Positions 42,188-50,679 of a stretch of DNA of 64,000 nt are shown here, piece by piece (the first letter of the stretch is position 1; every line of letters begins with the position of its first letter). The stretch is from Lentzea pudingi (GTDB lineage: Bacteria > Actinomycetota > Actinomycetes > Mycobacteriales > Pseudonocardiaceae). The DNA is taken from NCBI RefSeq assembly GCF_014646255.1, contig NZ_BMNC01000001.1, forward strand, positions 375,366 through 439,365, in the 5' to 3' direction. The notes beneath the pieces are model-generated. The model was not told where the DNA came from and did no database searches. It saw only the letters and a program-made list of their open reading frames with translations. The translations under genes were made by a program, and so were the position numbers.

Positions 42188-42520
42188 TTGATCTTCATCA
42201 CCGCCAAGTTCCGCGTCCTGCCCGAGCACGCCGAGGCGTGGCCCGAGATCAGCAGGAGCTTCACCGAGGCCACCCGCGCCGAACCCGGCTGCCTGTGGTT
42301 CGACTGGTCGCGCAGCCTCGACGACGCGAACGAGTACGTGCTGGTCGAGGCGTTCCGCGACGGTGACGCCGGTGGGGCGCACGTCCAGTCCGACCACTTC
42401 AAGAACGCACAGAAGGAACTCCCGCGGTACCTCGCGGAGACTCCGCGCATCGTCAGCCAGTCCGTGGACCAGGACGACTGGTCGTCGCTCGGCGAGATGG
42501 AGGTTGCGCCACGCGGGTGA
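42188..42520 (+). CDS. Antibiotic biosynthesis monooxygenase (ABM/YgiN-like)
   Basis: The 110-residue dimeric ferredoxin-like protein reads MIFITAKFRVLPEHAEAW, EPGCLWFDWSRSLDDANEYVLVEAFRD and HVQSDHFKNAQKEL, the pattern of YgiN-type quinol monooxygenases, which act without cofactor. TTG 42188 has AAGGAGG 6-7 nt upstream, so the rare start is well supported. It stands alone between a divergent transporter and the dehydrogenase pair. Confidence 0.9.
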   Translation: MIFITAKFRVLPEHAEAWPEISRSFTEATRAEPGCLWFDWSRSLDDANEYVLVEAFRDGDAGGAHVQSDHFKNAQKELPRYLAETPRIVSQSVDQDDWSSLGEMEVAPRG

Positions 42521-42572
42521 GCATTGCCCGGGTTGTTTGGCGCAACACGGTTCCTCCGCAGAGGATGGCCGG

Positions 42573-42851
42573 ATGGACGCCTTCGTGGAGTTGTCCGCCG
42601 AGCTGACCGGGTTCTCGGCGGAGGAGCTGAGGTCGACCGGACTGGTCGAGCAGTACCGCGCGCTGGCCGACGGCGCGCCGGAGCACGAGATCATCCGGCT
42701 CTGGTACACCGGTGTCTGGCGCGGGGCGATCCCGGGCGAGCGCGCCTACGCCGAGGGCCTGGCGTGGAAGGCGGCCGGCGTCGCCGCGCCGGGCACGCGC
42801 GGCCCCGGGTTCGGCAGCTGGGAGCAGAGACCCCGAAGAAGCGCCCGGTGA
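42573..42851 (+). CDS. Small subunit of FAD-dependent sugar/alcohol dehydrogenase
   Basis: The 92-residue protein matches the FAD-sorbitol/glucose dehydrogenase small-subunit pattern: FVELSAELTGF near the start and IIRLWYTGVW, AYAEGLAWKAAGVAAPGTRGPGFGSW near the end. Unlike many homologues it has no Tat signal, so the complex may be cytoplasmic. The GMC subunit starts in its stop codon (GTGA). ATG 42573 follows AGAGGA. Confidence 0.82.
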   Translation: MDAFVELSAELTGFSAEELRSTGLVEQYRALADGAPEHEIIRLWYTGVWRGAIPGERAYAEGLAWKAAGVAAPGTRGPGFGSWEQRPRRSAR

Positions 42852-44518
42852 GGGCCGTGGTCGTCGGCGCGGGGTTCGCCGGCTCGCTCGTCGCGAAAGT
42901 GCTGGGGGACAACGGGTTCCGCGTGCTCGTGCTGGAGGCGGGCACGGAGGTGAACCAGGACGCGGTCGGCCGGTACCGCATGGCGCTGGTCAAGTCGCCG
43001 CTCAAGCCCTACCGCAGGACCGCCGCCGCGCCGTCCAGCGACTACCTGATCAACACCGGGCCGTTCGACTACTCCAGCCCGTACCTGCGCATGAACGGCG
43101 GCACCGGCACCGCCTGGACCGGCATCACGCCCCGCATGCACCCCGACGACTTCCACGCCGCCGAGTTCGGGCGCGGCCGCGACTGGCCGCTGAGCTACGC
43201 CGAGCTGGAACCGCACTACCGCGCGGCGGAGTGGGAGATCGGGATCGCGGCCGACGCCGACGAGCAACGGCAGCACCTGCCCGTCGCGGACGGCTACCGC
43301 TATCCCATGCACGCCTTGCCCCGCACGTACCTCGACCACGCCGTCGCGTCCGTTGTGGACGGTGTCCGCGTCGACGGCAGGGAGCTGCTCGTCGTCGGCA
43401 CACCGCAGGCGCGCAACGGGGTTCCCGTGGAGGGGTACCTGCCGGACGGGCACCGGTGCTCCGGCTTCGCCAGCTGCGTGCCGATCTGCCCGGAGAACGC
43501 CAAGTACACGCCGCACCGGACGCAGAAGCAGTGGTCCGCGAGCGTCGAACTGCGCACGCGCTGCGTGGTGAACCGGGTGCACGCCGATGAGTCCGGGCGC
43601 ATCACCAAGGTCAGCTACCAGCGCTACGAGGACGACACGTCCGGCAGGCACACGCGGCACGCGGTGGAGGCCGACGTGGTCGTCCTGGCCGCGCACGCGA
43701 TCGAGAACGCCAAGCTGCTGCTCATGTCCGGGCTCGCGAACAGCAGCGACCAGGTCGGCCGCAACCTGATGGACCACCCCGTCCTGCTGACGTGGGCGCT
43801 GATGCCGCAGGCGATCGGCCCGTTCCGCGGGCCCGGTTCGACGACGGGCATCGAGGCGTTCCGCAGCGGCCCCCAACGCGCCGTGCGGGCACCGTTCCGC
43901 ATCGAGATCGGCAACTGGGGCTGGGGCTGGTCGGTCGGCAGCCCCGACTCCGACACCGCCGAGTTCGTGGCGGCGGGGCTGCGCGGCCAGGCGTTGCGGG
44001 AGGCGGTGGCGGACCGCGTGAGCCGGCAGTTCACGCTCCAGTTCGAGATCGAGCAGGAGGCCGACCCGGCGAACCGCGTGACGCTCGGAACCGACGTGGA
44101 CCCGCTGGGCAACCCGCGCCCGTCGATCCACTACGGACTCTCGGACTACGTGAAGGACGGCCTGCTGGCCGCGAAACGGGTCTCGGACCGGATCTTCGAG
44201 CTGCTCGGCGCCGACGACTACACGTCGTACAAACCCGACGAGGAACGCTACTTCGAGCACGCCGGCGAACCGCTGCGGTACTGGGGCGCCGGGCACGGCG
44301 GCGGCACGCACGTCATGGGCACCTCACCGCGTGACTCCGTGGTCGACCAGTGGCAGCGCTGCTGGGACCACCCGAACCTGTACGCGGTGGGCTGCGGCAG
44401 CATGCCGTCGCTCGGCACGTCCAACCCGTCGCTGACGATGGCGGCGCTGGCCCTGCGCACCGCGGAGCACCTCACGCGTCGAGCTCGGCCCGTCGCAGCA
44501 CCACCGGCGAGCGGGTGA
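42848..44518 (+). CDS. GMC oxidoreductase, FAD-dependent dehydrogenase large subunit with Fe-S cysteines
   Basis: The 556-residue flavoprotein has the FAD fold VVVGAGFAGSLVAKVLGDNG, a C204-x5-C210-x3-C214 motif (HRCSGFASCVPICPENAKY) like the 3Fe-4S site of bacterial FAD-glucose dehydrogenase, and the GMC C-terminus with catalytic HGGGTHVMGTSP. With the small subunit it would oxidise a sugar or polyol. The usual cytochrome c subunit gene is absent on either side, so the electron acceptor is unknown. Confidence 0.9.
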   Translation: MRAVVVGAGFAGSLVAKVLGDNGFRVLVLEAGTEVNQDAVGRYRMALVKSPLKPYRRTAAAPSSDYLINTGPFDYSSPYLRMNGGTGTAWTGITPRMHPDDFHAAEFGRGRDWPLSYAELEPHYRAAEWEIGIAADADEQRQHLPVADGYRYPMHALPRTYLDHAVASVVDGVRVDGRELLVVGTPQARNGVPVEGYLPDGHRCSGFASCVPICPENAKYTPHRTQKQWSASVELRTRCVVNRVHADESGRITKVSYQRYEDDTSGRHTRHAVEADVVVLAAHAIENAKLLLMSGLANSSDQVGRNLMDHPVLLTWALMPQAIGPFRGPGSTTGIEAFRSGPQRAVRAPFRIEIGNWGWGWSVGSPDSDTAEFVAAGLRGQALREAVADRVSRQFTLQFEIEQEADPANRVTLGTDVDPLGNPRPSIHYGLSDYVKDGLLAAKRVSDRIFELLGADDYTSYKPDEERYFEHAGEPLRYWGAGHGGGTHVMGTSPRDSVVDQWQRCWDHPNLYAVGCGSMPSLGTSNPSLTMAALALRTAEHLTRRARPVAAPPASG

Positions 44519-44547
44519 AGGCCGATGACACGGCGCCGGCCAGGCGG

Positions 44548-44973
44548 TCACGCTGGGCGCCTCACCGCCGGGCTGCGCTGCGCCCGCTGCACCAGCAGGA
44601 TCGCGGCGGTGACGGCGAGGACGACGACGCCGTTGCCGAACGCCCAGAGCACGGCGTGCCCGTGGACGACGTCGGGGGAGACGGCCGGGTCGCGGAACAC
44701 CGGGTTGACCTGTGTGATCAGCAGGACTTTCATCGCGACCGAGAGCGCGAGGCAGCTCAGCGCCGGCCACGGGGCACGCGTGACCACGGCCAGCACCACG
44801 CCGAGCGGTCCCCACGGCAGGTAGTAGTAGATCGGGCTGCCCGCCGCGAACACGCCCACGAGCGAGCCCGGCCGCGGGTTCGCCAGCAGCTGCGGAATCC
44901 ACACGATCTGCTCGTAGAGGTTGCCGAACAGCCACATGCTGAGCAGGGGCACGACCAGCCGCGAAAATCTCAC
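44548..44973 (-). CDS. Four-helix membrane protein, function unknown
   Basis: The 141-residue protein has four hydrophobic segments (LVVPLLSMWLFGNLYEQIVW, PWGPLGVVLAVVT, ALSCLALSVAMKVLLI, GVVVLAVTAAILLV) and a basic C-terminus. The layout resembles DUF1772-type integral membrane proteins. GTG 44973 follows GGCGAG; the palindrome at 44975-44989 abuts it. Divergent from the YciI gene. No function assigned. Confidence 0.72.
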   Translation of the reverse strand: MRFSRLVVPLLSMWLFGNLYEQIVWIPQLLANPRPGSLVGVFAAGSPIYYYLPWGPLGVVLAVVTRAPWPALSCLALSVAMKVLLITQVNPVFRDPAVSPDVVHGHAVLWAFGNGVVVLAVTAAILLVQRAQRSPAVRRPA

Positions 44974-44974
44974 C

Positions 44975-44989
44975 TCGCCATCATGGCGA
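44975..44989. promoter_or_regulatory. 15-bp dyad TCGCCAT-C-ATGGCGA
   Basis: Perfect 7-nt arms around one base, immediately upstream of the membrane protein start and in the shared 95-bp region with the YciI gene. Possible operator; it would also cover the membrane protein's ribosome-binding site. Confidence 0.5.
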
Positions 44990-45068
44990 AAATGTCGAAA
45001 GCTCCGTGACGTCGATCGACGCAGGGGTGGCGGCGATCAACGCCGCCAGCCGACACCGAGGAGAGAAC

Positions 45069-45443
45069 ATGCGGTTCATGCTCATGCACCGAGTCCGGGA
45101 GGACGACCCGGCCTCGTGGGAGCCGACCCCCGAGCTCATCGAGCGGATGAACGCGTTCGTCGAGAAGCTGGTGGCGGACGGCGTGATGCTCGGCGCCGAG
45201 GGCGTGCGGCAGCAGGGCGCGGTGGTGCGCAGGCGCGGGACGGCGACCAAGTCGACCGACGGGCCGTTCACCGAGGCCAAGGAGGTCGTCGGCGGCTTCC
45301 TGCTGATCAACGCGAAGGACCTCGCCGAGGCCACGGCGGTCGCCGAGGAGTACATCACCTGCTTCGCGGGCGTCGAGGAGATGTCGGTCGAGGTGCGGCA
45401 GGTCGCCGAGGCCGAGGACATCGAGCCCTATCTGGACAGGTAG
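45069..45443 (+). CDS. YciI/DGPF family protein
   Basis: The 124-residue protein reads MRFMLMHRVRE, then STDGPFTEAKEVVGGFLLINAKDLAEATAVAEE with the DGPF motif of actinobacterial YCII-related proteins, often encoded near ECF sigma factors. No enzyme activity is established. GAGGAGAGAAC precedes ATG 45069. The tail overlaps the convergent cupin gene by 16 nt. Confidence 0.9.
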   Translation: MRFMLMHRVREDDPASWEPTPELIERMNAFVEKLVADGVMLGAEGVRQQGAVVRRRGTATKSTDGPFTEAKEVVGGFLLINAKDLAEATAVAEEYITCFAGVEEMSVEVRQVAEAEDIEPYLDR

Positions 45444-45958
45444 GCCAGTTCGACGACGAACCACTCGCCGTCGAGCCGGCACGGACCCCCGGGGTGCGGC
45501 CGCACGTCCTCGCCGTCCAGCGCGACGAGCACGTGCGGCCCCTCCAGGTCCAGGGCCGCGTCGGCGACCGTGCGCACGGTGACGTCGTCCGGCCGGACGT
45601 CGAGGGGTTCCGGCGCGTTCTCGCCGAGGTCCTTCAGCTCCACCAGCCGGTTGCGGTAGGAGGTCGTGCCGATGTTCGTGAGCCGGTGCACCGGGGACAC
45701 GGGCCGGTAGACGGAAGCACCGCGGTGCTCCGAGATGAACCGCGGCTCGCTGCCGTCGAGCCAGTCCATGCGCCCGTCCGAGCCGTCGATGCTCAGCACG
45801 ACGTACGGGTTGTGGTGCAGGTGCCACGGGTGGGTCTCGCCTGGTTCGAGCGTCACCTCCCACACGCGGACCACCGGGTCGTCGTGCAGCACCCGCTGGC
45901 CGACGTCGACGAGCACGATCTCCTCGCCGGACGGCGAGAACACGACGTCACCCCGCAA
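45428..45958 (-). CDS. Cupin-domain protein
   Basis: The 176-residue protein has a cupin barrel with motif 1 as HPWHLHHNPYVVLSIDGSDGRM and motif 2 around VYRPVSPVHRLTNIG, giving three to four His ligands for a metal. Single-domain cupins act as dioxygenases, isomerases or binding proteins. TTG 45958 has AGGAGG 6 nt upstream and overlaps the monooxygenase stop by 11 nt, so the two are coupled. Confidence 0.85.
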   Translation of the reverse strand: MRGDVVFSPSGEEIVLVDVGQRVLHDDPVVRVWEVTLEPGETHPWHLHHNPYVVLSIDGSDGRMDWLDGSEPRFISEHRGASVYRPVSPVHRLTNIGTTSYRNRLVELKDLGENAPEPLDVRPDDVTVRTVADAALDLEGPHVLVALDGEDVRPHPGGPCRLDGEWFVVELAYLSR

Positions 45959-47465
45959 GGTGCACCTCCTGCAGGTAGCGGTCTTGGACGGACTTCCAGG
46001 CCGTGGCGGTCCACGGTTCGATGTGGGCGATGTGCGCGTCTGGTCTCACCAGGACCACCGCATCACCAAGGCGTTCGCGCACGGTGTCGCCGGGATCGAA
46101 GTAGACGTGCGGGTCCAGCGCGTCCCACCGGCTCACGACCACCTGCCGCAGACCGGCCGGTCCGCCAGCGGGGATGTGCGGACGGCGCCGCGCGTCGGTG
46201 AGGTGGAGCGCCAGGAACGAGTCGCGGCACAGTTCGTGCAGGTGGACGGGCCCGCGCCGGCTGAACACCCGCAGGTCCGGGATCCGGTCGCCGACGCCCA
46301 GCGGGCCGGTGCGCGTCATCGACCAGTCCGCGCCCAGCCGCACGCCGAGCAACGTCCGCGTCATCGCGTCACGCCACCCGGCCACGGAGTCCGAGCGACG
46401 GTCCATCACGGCACGGGCCGCCTCCGCCATCGCGCCGGAACCGTGCACGGCCACCGGTTTCTGCTCGGCCTCGTAGCCGTCCAGGAGCTTCTCGCCGGCC
46501 CAGCCGCGGCGCACCCACGCGAGGCGCCACGGCAGGTTGGACGCGTCGAGCACGCCGGTGTTGAGGCCCAGCGCCCACATCGGCGTGATCAGGTGCGCCG
46601 CGTCGCCCATCAGGAACACTCTGCGATCGCGCCACTCCGTCGCCACGCGGTGGTGCACGGTGTAGACGTTGCCGCCCAGCACTTCGAGGGAGTCGACCTC
46701 GCCGATGAAGTGCCGCGCCTTGTTGCGCAGTTCGTCCGGGGTGGGTGCGTCCCGGCCCGGCGCCAGCGGGAACACGAACCGCCAGCAGTGCGGCTGCCGG
46801 ACGAGGACCATCCACTCCTCGCGGTCGCCGAAGTAGGCCAGGTACGGGTAGTCGCGAGGATTGCGCACGTCGAGATCGCACACCAGGTCGACCAGCATGT
46901 ACCGCTGTTCCAGCGTGTGCCCGGTGACCTCGACGCCGAGCCGGTCCCGCACGGTCGACCGGCCGCCGTCGCAGGCCAGCACGTGTGACGCCGCGAAGCT
47001 GACGATTCCGTCCGGTGTGGACAGTCGCAGCATGACGCCGTCCTCGTGCTGCGTGAAGTCCTCCAGCCGGTGCCGCATCCGCACCGTCCCGGGCGCACGC
47101 TCCTCCAGCACGTGAGCGAGGACGGGCTCCAACTCGTGCTGCGGGACGTTGACGACGAACGGGAACCGCGTCTCGCCGGCCAGCGCGGAGGTCAGCACGC
47201 TCCCGGTCGACGTCCCGGTCGCCCGGTCCACCTCGCCGATCTCGTCGAGCCGCAGCGACACCTCCAGCACCGGCCCCAGCGCGCCGTACCGGTCGAGGAC
47301 CTCCAGCGTGCGCGTCAGGACCGTGCCCGCCTTGGTCTCGCTCGACAGGTCGTCACCCGCCTCGAAGACGACGACCGGGACACCGTGCGCCACCAGGCCC
47401 AGCGCGGTGATCAACCCGATCGGGCCCGCACCGATCACGGCCACCGGACTATCGGACGTGTTCAT
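45948..47465 (-). CDS. FAD-dependent aromatic monooxygenase (MhpA/PheA-like)
   Basis: The 505-residue group A flavin hydroxylase has PVAVIGAGPIGLITALGLVAHG, the DG motif region LACDGGRSTVRDRLGVEV, GDAAHLITPMWALGLNTGVLDASNLPW and a C-terminal thioredoxin-like domain as in phenol and resorcinol hydroxylases. It would hydroxylate an aromatic ring with NAD(P)H and O2. ATG 47465 follows GGGGAGGG. It is coupled to the cupin and divergent from an ABC importer; together they may form an aromatic-compound uptake and hydroxylation module. Confidence 0.9.
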   Translation of the reverse strand: MNTSDSPVAVIGAGPIGLITALGLVAHGVPVVVFEAGDDLSSETKAGTVLTRTLEVLDRYGALGPVLEVSLRLDEIGEVDRATGTSTGSVLTSALAGETRFPFVVNVPQHELEPVLAHVLEERAPGTVRMRHRLEDFTQHEDGVMLRLSTPDGIVSFAASHVLACDGGRSTVRDRLGVEVTGHTLEQRYMLVDLVCDLDVRNPRDYPYLAYFGDREEWMVLVRQPHCWRFVFPLAPGRDAPTPDELRNKARHFIGEVDSLEVLGGNVYTVHHRVATEWRDRRVFLMGDAAHLITPMWALGLNTGVLDASNLPWRLAWVRRGWAGEKLLDGYEAEQKPVAVHGSGAMAEAARAVMDRRSDSVAGWRDAMTRTLLGVRLGADWSMTRTGPLGVGDRIPDLRVFSRRGPVHLHELCRDSFLALHLTDARRRPHIPAGGPAGLRQVVVSRWDALDPHVYFDPGDTVRERLGDAVVLVRPDAHIAHIEPWTATAWKSVQDRYLQEVHLAG

Positions 47466-47519
47466 CGACCCTCCCCGCCCCCTATGTTCGAGCATGAGGG
47501 TGCCTTCGGGGGAGGGAAC

Positions 47520-48506
47520 ATGAGGAAAGCGTTTTCAGCCGTGCTCGCCGTCGTGCTGACCACGTCGGCCTGTGCGGCATCGCCGCAGTCCGCGGAGCTG
47601 ACCGAGGTCGACTACCTGACGTCGTTCGGCACGTTCGGCCGCGACGCCTACGCGTACGTGGCCCAGGAGAAGGGGTTCTTCGAGCAGGCGGGCCTCGACG
47701 TGACGATCACGCCGGGCACCGGCAGCGTCGACGTCCTGAAGATGGTCGCGGCCGGCCGTGCCGACTTCGGCGTCGCCGACTTCACCGCCACCGCGATCAC
47801 GATGGCCAAGGAGAAGCTGCCGGTCACCGTGGTCGCGGCGATCCAGCAGCGGTCGCTGGCCGCGATCGTCGCGCTGGAGGGTGGCGGGATCGGCAAGCCG
47901 GCGGACCTGGAGGGCAAGAAGATCGGTGACCAGCCCGGATCGACGAACCAGGTGATGTTCCCGGTCTACGCCAGGGCCGCGGGCATCGATCCGGCGAAGG
48001 TCCAGTTCGTGCCGTCCGCTCCACCCGCGTTGCCGCAGCTCCTGGCGGCGGGGCAGGTCGACGGGATCGGCCAGTTCGTCGTCGGCAAGCCGCTGATCGA
48101 GGCGGCGGCGAAGGGCAGAAAGGCCGTCGTGCTGCCGTACGGCGACCTGGTGCCGGACCTCTACGGCAACGCGCTCGTGGCGTCCAGCGAGATCGCCAAG
48201 GACAAGTCGGTGGCGCAGGGTTTCCTGGGCGCGTTGCTCAAAGGACTGGAGTACTCGATCGAGCACCCGGACGAGGTCGGGCCGATCCTGAAGAAGTACC
48301 AGCCGACGCAGGACGCGGCGGTGGCGAGCGCCGAGGTCGGGCTGATGGCGCCGTACGTGAAGCCGTCCGACTACAGCGGTCGCGTCGGCGGGATCACCGA
48401 GGCGCGGGTCGCGAAGATCGTCAGCACGCTCGTCGAAGCCGGTGCGGTTCCTGCGGGATCGTTGAGTCCCAACGACTTCGTGTCCTTCGGGGTCGCGCCG
48501 AAGTGA
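47520..48506 (+). CDS. NMT1/SsuA-like ABC substrate-binding lipoprotein
   Basis: The 328-residue protein has a signal and lipobox LTTSAC (Cys18), then VDYLTSFGTFGRDAYAYVAQEKGFFEQAGLDVTITPGTGSVDVLKMVAAGRADFGVAD, typical of NMT1/THI5-like binding proteins for thiamine precursors, sulfonates or aromatic acids. GGGGGAGGGAAC precedes ATG 47520. It is the first gene of a three-gene importer. The ligand is unknown; the facing monooxygenase suggests an aromatic compound. Confidence 0.9.
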   Translation: MRKAFSAVLAVVLTTSACAASPQSAELTEVDYLTSFGTFGRDAYAYVAQEKGFFEQAGLDVTITPGTGSVDVLKMVAAGRADFGVADFTATAITMAKEKLPVTVVAAIQQRSLAAIVALEGGGIGKPADLEGKKIGDQPGSTNQVMFPVYARAAGIDPAKVQFVPSAPPALPQLLAAGQVDGIGQFVVGKPLIEAAAKGRKAVVLPYGDLVPDLYGNALVASSEIAKDKSVAQGFLGALLKGLEYSIEHPDEVGPILKKYQPTQDAAVASAEVGLMAPYVKPSDYSGRVGGITEARVAKIVSTLVEAGAVPAGSLSPNDFVSFGVAPK

Positions 48507-49225
48507 TCAGGCTCAGCGGGGTCTCGCACTCCTTCGACGGCGTGCACGCGCTCGACGGCATCGACCTGGAGGTCGGCGAGCACGAGTTCGTCGCGGTGAT
48601 CGGGCGGTCGGGCTGCGGCAAGTCGACGTTGCTGCGGCTCGTCGCCGGGCTGCTCACGCCGTCGCACGGCCGGATCCTGGTGGCCGGGTCGCCGGTCACC
48701 AGGCCGCGCCGGGACGTCTCGGTCATGTTCCAGCGACCCGCGCTGCTGCCGTGGCGGACGGTGCTGGCCAACGTCCTGCTGCCGATCGAGGTCTTCGGCC
48801 TGGGTGATCACCGGGAGCGCGCGCACGAACTGCTGGAACTGGCCGGGCTCGGCGGGTTCGAGCAACGGCGGCCGCACGAGCTGTCCGGCGGCATGCAGCA
48901 ACGGGTGTCGCTGTGCCGGTCGCTGATCCAGAGCCCGCGGGTGATGCTGATGGACGAGCCATTCTCCGCGCTGGACGCGATCACCCGCACCGAGCTTTCC
49001 CTCGAACTGCAACGCGTCCAGCTCGCGCAGCCGCGCGCCGTAATGTTCGTGACGCACTCCATCGACGAGGCCGTGCTGCTCGCCGACCGGATCGTCGTGC
49101 TCAGCCCGCGGCCCGGCCGGATCCACCGGGTCGTCGAAGTCGGCCTGGCGCGCCCGCGTGCGCTGGGGCAGGTCGAGCTGGACGCGGTGAGCCGGGAGCT
49201 GCGCGGGCTGCTGGTGACCGCATGA
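48503..49225 (+). CDS. ABC importer ATPase (SsuB/TauB/ThiZ-like)
   Basis: The 240-residue ATPase has Walker A GRSGCGKST, Q-loop MFQRPALLPWRTV, signature LSGGMQQR, Walker B VMLMDEPFSALD and switch FVTHSIDEAVLLADR, all intact and of normal length. GTG 48503 overlaps the lipoprotein stop (GTGA). Confidence 0.93.
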   Translation: MIRLSGVSHSFDGVHALDGIDLEVGEHEFVAVIGRSGCGKSTLLRLVAGLLTPSHGRILVAGSPVTRPRRDVSVMFQRPALLPWRTVLANVLLPIEVFGLGDHRERAHELLELAGLGGFEQRRPHELSGGMQQRVSLCRSLIQSPRVMLMDEPFSALDAITRTELSLELQRVQLAQPRAVMFVTHSIDEAVLLADRIVVLSPRPGRIHRVVEVGLARPRALGQVELDAVSRELRGLLVTA

Positions 49226-49971
49226 GGGCCGTGCTGCCGGTGCTGGGGCTGCTGGGGATCATCGGCCTGTGGTGGCTCGCGACGATCGTGTTCGCGATCG
49301 AGCCGCTGCTGGTCCCGTCGCCCGCCGACGTCGTCGCGTCGTTCCTGGAGCTGCCCGGCTACCTGCTCGAACAGGCGCTGATCACGTTGTGGGAGGCCGT
49401 GTCCGGGTTCGGACTGTCCATCGTGATCGGTGTGCCGCTCGCGTTGCTGATCGTCGGGTCGAGCGTGCTGGAGCGGATGTTCTACCCGCTGCTGGTCGCG
49501 CTCAACGCCGTGCCGAAGGTCGCGATCGCGCCGATCGTGGTGGTGTGGTTCGGGTTCGGCATCTCGTCGAAGGTGCTCATGGTGGTGCTGGTGTGCATCT
49601 TCCCGATCGTCATCTCGACCGCGTCCGGCATGAGGTCGACACCGAGCGAGCTGGTCGAGCTGTTCCGGTCGCTGGACGCCACCCGCACGCACGAGTTCTT
49701 CAAGCTGCGCCTGTGGCACGCGTTGCCGCAGATCTTCGTCGGGCTGAAGGTGTCGATCACGCTGGCCGTCATCGGGGCGGTGATCGGCGAGTTCGTGGGC
49801 GCCGACGCCGGACTGGGCTACGTGATCACCGCGTCCGGCGGCAGCGCCGACACCTCGCTGGCGTTCGCGGCGATGGCGTTGCTCGCGATCATCAGCGTGA
49901 CGCTGTTCTACCTGCTGACCTGGGCCGAGCGGAAGCTCGTGCCCTGGTCGGAGGAACATCGGGTGCTCTAG
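49222..49971 (+). CDS. ABC importer permease (SsuC/TauC/ThiX-like)
   Basis: The 249-residue permease has about six helices and the EAA loop LFRSLDATRTHEFFKLRLWHALPQIFVGLKV. It begins at ATG 49222 in the ATPase stop codon and ends 4 nt into the convergent tetR gene. It completes the lipoprotein-ATPase-permease importer. Confidence 0.92.
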   Translation: MRAVLPVLGLLGIIGLWWLATIVFAIEPLLVPSPADVVASFLELPGYLLEQALITLWEAVSGFGLSIVIGVPLALLIVGSSVLERMFYPLLVALNAVPKVAIAPIVVVWFGFGISSKVLMVVLVCIFPIVISTASGMRSTPSELVELFRSLDATRTHEFFKLRLWHALPQIFVGLKVSITLAVIGAVIGEFVGADAGLGYVITASGGSADTSLAFAAMALLAIISVTLFYLLTWAERKLVPWSEEHRVL

Positions 49972-50621
49972 CGGGCCAGCCGGTCGAGCAACTCGCCGAG
50001 CAACGCACGTTCGCCCGGCGTGAGGTCCGCGGGATCGTCGGCGACCAGCGCGCGCAACGTGAGCGCCGCGCTCGCGCGGGTGGCGAGGCCGTCGGTGGAC
50101 GTGGTGAGCACGCCGGCCAGCGCGGCGTCGCGGACGCGTTCCGACAGCGCGAAGTCCGGTTCCGGCTGCGAGATCAGGGTCAGCGTGACGCCGACGTTCG
50201 CGGCGAGCACCTGCTCGGCGGCGTCGTCCGCGGGCACCTTCAGCAGCCCCTTCGCGGCGGCCTCGGTGAAGCGATCCTTGAGTGCCGCGTGCGCGGGAGC
50301 CGTGACGGCACAGGGCTTTCCGGGCTCGGCGCGGCCGTAGAGCAGCCCGTAGAACGACGGGTGCTCCAGTCCGAACCGGACGTGCTTGTCCCAGCCCTCG
50401 CGCAGGTCGCCGAGCGGGTCGCCGGAGCTCTCGACCGCCGTGTACTGGGTGAAGCCGTGGTTCAGCACGGCGTCGATCAGGCCCTGCTTGCTGCCGAAGT
50501 GGTGGTACAGCGTCGGCGCCTGCACACCGGCGCGTTCGCACACCGCCCTCGTGGACACCGTGCCACCGCCGTCCAGCAACTCCGCCGCGGCGAGCAGGAG
50601 CCGATCCCGTGCGTTCTGCAT
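49968..50621 (-). CDS. TetR family transcriptional regulator
   Basis: The 217-residue protein has the HTH VSTRAVCERAGVQAPTLYHHFGSKQGLIDAVL and a TetR C-terminal domain ending GERALLGELLDRL. A TACTAT hexamer 6 nt before the ATG suggests a leaderless mRNA. It is divergent from an SDR gene across a 40-bp concentric dyad, the probable operator for both. Confidence 0.9.
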   Translation of the reverse strand: MQNARDRLLLAAAELLDGGGTVSTRAVCERAGVQAPTLYHHFGSKQGLIDAVLNHGFTQYTAVESSGDPLGDLREGWDKHVRFGLEHPSFYGLLYGRAEPGKPCAVTAPAHAALKDRFTEAAAKGLLKVPADDAAEQVLAANVGVTLTLISQPEPDFALSERVRDAALAGVLTTSTDGLATRASAALTLRALVADDPADLTPGERALLGELLDRLAR

Positions 50622-50624
50622 GCC

Positions 50625-50664
50625 GCTATAGTAGCTTATGTAGCGCTACATAGATTGCTATAGC
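50625..50664. promoter_or_regulatory. 40-bp concentric palindrome between tetR and SDR gene
   Basis: The inner perfect 16-bp palindrome TATGTAGCGCTACATA (50637-50652) and outer arms GCTATAG (50625-50631)/CTATAGC (50658-50664) share the same centre. It spans most of the 58-bp intergenic region and can bind one dimer or two nested dimers. Confidence 0.85.
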
Positions 50665-50679
50665 GATAGGAGAAGTCCG

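Noticed and set aside
40179..42191. 670-codon plus-strand frame opposite the DHA2 transporter
   Set aside because: Same kind of GC-driven antisense frame; no start site or domain.
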